Below are positions 61,886 through 64,000 of a stretch of 64,000 bases of DNA, one piece after another. The position numbers and the translations under genes are program-made. The notes beneath the pieces were generated by a model that saw only the letters and a program-made list of their open reading frames with translations, ran no database searches and was not told the origin of the DNA. The DNA comes from Monosporascus cannonballus (Eukaryota > Ascomycota > Sordariomycetes > Xylariales), in the NCBI GenBank assembly GCA_004154925.1, contig QJNS01000200.1, positions 1 through 64,000 on the forward strand. The letters run 5' to 3'. Position 1 is the first letter of the stretch. Each line of letters starts with the position of its first letter.

Positions 61886-62936
61886 TAATTTTATCGAAAA
61901 ATATAAAGATTATTAATTATATTGAAAACAAAATATAATGTTTAGAAATTTATAAATTAAAATTAAAAAACTTAATAACTAATAGATTTTTGAAATATTT
62001 AACTTCTTTAAAATAAATAAAAACATTCTAAAATTATGTATAAATTATTATTATTATTCAAAATTATAAAATTATACTTTGTATCTTGTAGTCTTTTATT
62101 TAAACTAATATTTGAAAACGCTTATTTAAAAAGTAAAATAGAAATTTAAAAAAGTACTAAAAATATATAATTAAAAAGGTATTAAACTTTAAAACAGTTA
62201 AAAACGAAATATAATATTTAATTAAATAAAAAGATTACTTATATAAAAAGAATATTTGAAAACCTTTTCAGCATTTAATAAATACGAAATATCTGGTTAA
62301 AACATTTTATTGCTAAAATCCTAATTGGCCGTCTTTAATACGATCAAAGTTATAAATAATAACGACCTAAACTTTAAATCCAACATTACGTCGTTTTAAT
62401 TAAAAAAATGAAAATCTTCATTACAGTCTTTATTTTAGAAATAAACTATCTTTATTTGTTCATCACGATATTGTTTATTTTTTTCCAATTTTTTTAATTA
62501 ATATATCTTTAAGGTTTTTAAAATATTTCTATAATCTTTTTCTGAAATAGAGGGTTAATATAACTGTAACTGTTTTAATTTATTAATAACTTTTTACTTT
62601 TTTCAATACTTGTTAATAAGTTAAAATTTTATTTTTAAACTTACGTTTTTTTATAAATATTTTTATGCTTCGTTTATTTTTTTTGAAAAAAGTTTATAAT
62701 TAAAATATTATTAAAGATATTAGCGGAAAATATAATCATTATAACTTAAATATTCTAAAACGTAAATATACGCCGTTTTGTTAAAATGTGTATAATTAAA
62801 ATAAGAAAAAAACTTTAATATAAAATTTTTAAATCGAATTAATACGAATATCGTGAAATTTGTATTACATTAAATACAGTTTTTTTTGTCAAATATAAAC
62901 TGCTATAATGGAATTAACTAAAAAAGTTTCAGATAT

Positions 62937-63004
62937 TGTCAGCTAGCCATTGCACCAAAAGACTGAATTGATAAGTGCGCGCTTATCGGGCTACTTATCT
63001 GACA
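62937..63004. mobile_element. 68-bp LTR-like mini-element with target duplication
   Basis: TGTCAGCTAGCC ... CTTATCTGACA, with inverted TGTCAG/CTGACA termini, flanked by GATAT on both sides (62932-62936, 63005-63009). The termini equal those of the Copia LTR (TGTCAGCTAGC). Internal hairpin GATAAG...CTTATC. Unmutated in RIP-mutated surroundings. It may be a minimal solo LTR or other short non-autonomous element. Confidence 0.6.
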
Positions 63005-63074
63005 GATATTCTTTCTCGATAAAGAAAACTACTTATTATTTTGGTATTTAAAAAATTGTTAAAAAAGAAAATAA

Positions 63075-63476
63075 TATTATAAAAACACACATTTTAGTTT
63101 TTTTTAAAAAAAGCTTTCTTTAAAGTTTAACCTTAATTCTTCATAGCTAAATCTCGGCTAAGGCTTTTAATTTTTTTTAATAATCTAGATAATCTAGACC
63201 GAATTATATAAATCTAATAAATCCTTAATACACTTATGAAAAACCGATATATATATATAATTAATTTTCTATATAAATAATTACTTACTTAATTTTGCTT
63301 CTTAATTATTAATTGGAGTTTTTAATTAAAGGCATTATTTTTTAATTAAGAAAAAATCTATAAACTATTTTAAATAATAAATCCAGAGATTATTTTTCGC
63401 TTTATTATTATCCGCAAATTAAAACCCTATTTCAGATACTGCTTATATTTCCAGGTAGATATATAACAGGTGTTAC
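63075..63476 (+). repeat. I 3' LTR (degenerate)
   Basis: Starts TATTATAAAAAC after a AAAAAAGAAAATAA polypurine tract. Its distal half matches the D/E LTRs, ending ATATAACAGGTGTTAC where D has GACAGGTTCGTTAC. The U3 is a third, different type. Confidence 0.6.
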
Positions 63477-63575
63477 GGCACAGAAGAACAAGAGTCTAGC
63501 CATTACACCACTAAAAGTGAAACGTTGTCAGATCGAGCTCTACAAGGTGCCACTTAGGACTGTGACAACAGGTGT
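63477..63575. other. unmutated island right of element I
   Basis: About 95 bp of normal composition bordered by the 9-bp direct repeat AACAGGTGT (63465-63473 and 63567-63575). On the minus strand it contains TGGTGTAATGGCTAGAC, like a tRNA D-arm/A-box. A similar word (TGGTGCAATGGCTAGC) is in the 68-bp mini-element. Not a complete tRNA. Confidence 0.45.
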
Positions 63576-63576
63576 A

Positions 63577-64000
63577 TTATATTAATACGATTTAATTTAA
63601 ACTTAAGTATTAAATATTACGAAATTAGTAATCAAATAATATTATATTGAAATATGTTTAAATTCAACCATTATAAATTAAAAGTAAACGTTCAGTAAAT
63701 ATATAAAATAAATTTTTAGAAATAATAGAATTAATAAAAAAGCATTTTTTTATATATATATTATAAAGTTATTTAACCAAATCGCGTAAAAATATCAAAA
63801 TAAAATATAATAATTATTTTTACACTGAAACTTAAATTATTCTTATTTATATACATTATCAAAATCCTTTTTAGGAATTAATGATAAAATTAAAAGTTAA
63901 TTTTAACAAAGAAATTACAATAAAAATACAATATATTATATATTATACAGCGTGTTAATATAAAAATTCCCTTTTAAATAAATTTAAAATACTAATAAAT
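63577..64000. other. AT-rich RIP-mutated DNA, no identifiable feature
   Basis: Very AT-rich, stops in all frames, and no LTR or domain recognised. Confidence 0.6.

Larger units (their letters stand above)
49965..63476 (+). mobile_element. Gypsy chromovirus I, left-truncated, interrupted by Fot1-like element and E
   Basis: Same family as D and E. Its left end abuts the H LTR. Pieces: 49965-50033, then (after the Fot1-like insertion) 51916-54130, then (after E) 61340-63476. The protease-like start (51920-52000) matches D around 42070-42130. RT remnants lie at 52280-52700, and a chromodomain with KTFYC-NPN-like end at about 62160-62340. A 3' LTR follows. No 5' LTR was found. Confidence 0.7.

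Noticed and set aside
25400..64000. Possibility that the AT-rich part is mitochondrial or bacterial DNA
   Set aside because: It contains eukaryotic LTR retroelements and a pogo-type transposon with target duplications and RIP-type changes, and no mitochondrial genes.

Overview
The window comes from a filamentous ascomycete (Pezizomycotina, probably Sordariomycetes). The evidence is many 50-140 nt introns with GTRNGT donors and CTAAC/CTGAC branch sites, a con-10 type conidiation gene, a fungal LCCL-domain membrane protein, and a sharp split between gene-bearing DNA of about 50% GC (1 to about 25.4 kb) and gene-empty, very AT-rich DNA (about 25.4 to 64 kb). In the second part the reading frames of transposons are still recognisable but full of TAA/TAG codons and C-to-T / G-to-A changes, the signature of repeat-induced point mutation (RIP).

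Gene-bearing part, left to right: a poly-C contig edge; a nitronate monooxygenase (-); a four-exon gene for an unrecognised 381-aa protein (-); a secreted alkaline phosphatase (-); the non-catalytic subunit (QTRT2 type) of the queuine tRNA transglycosylase (-); an assembly gap between poly-G and poly-C; an LCCL-domain multi-pass membrane protein (+); a con-10-like conidiation gene with a duplicated module (-); a small secreted four-cysteine protein (-); and a divergent pair, a large AAA+ ATPase (-) and a 718-aa STAND/NACHT-like protein without a visible Walker A motif (+), the last gene before the AT-rich block. Exon structures were worked out by hand from splice signals and frame continuity. 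They were not checked against transcripts.

AT-rich part: a nested stack of dead transposons. A Ty1/Copia element (25.8-31.6 kb, 165-bp LTRs) is followed by a minus-strand LTR-gag fragment. Next is an old Gypsy chromovirus (called H here) interrupted by a second one (B, 34263-48361, 411-bp LTRs, TSD TTCGT/TTCGC), which is itself interrupted by a third (D, 39013-46261, TSD AATTA). A Fot1/pogo-type DNA transposon (50034-51915, TA duplication, about 57-bp terminal inverted repeats) sits in another chromovirus (I), which is also interrupted by element E (54131-61339, TSD TAATA). D, E and I are one family, but D and E have different U3 regions. Small islands with normal base composition lie inside the block: a 216-bp LTR piece, a palindrome-bearing 80-bp piece, a 68-bp LTR-like mini-element with a GATAT duplication, and two others.

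No operon-like pathway links the genes. The points worth following are the divergent AAA+/STAND-like pair, the con-10 module duplication, the small secreted protein, and the unmutated islands and U3 hairpins in the RIP-mutated block.
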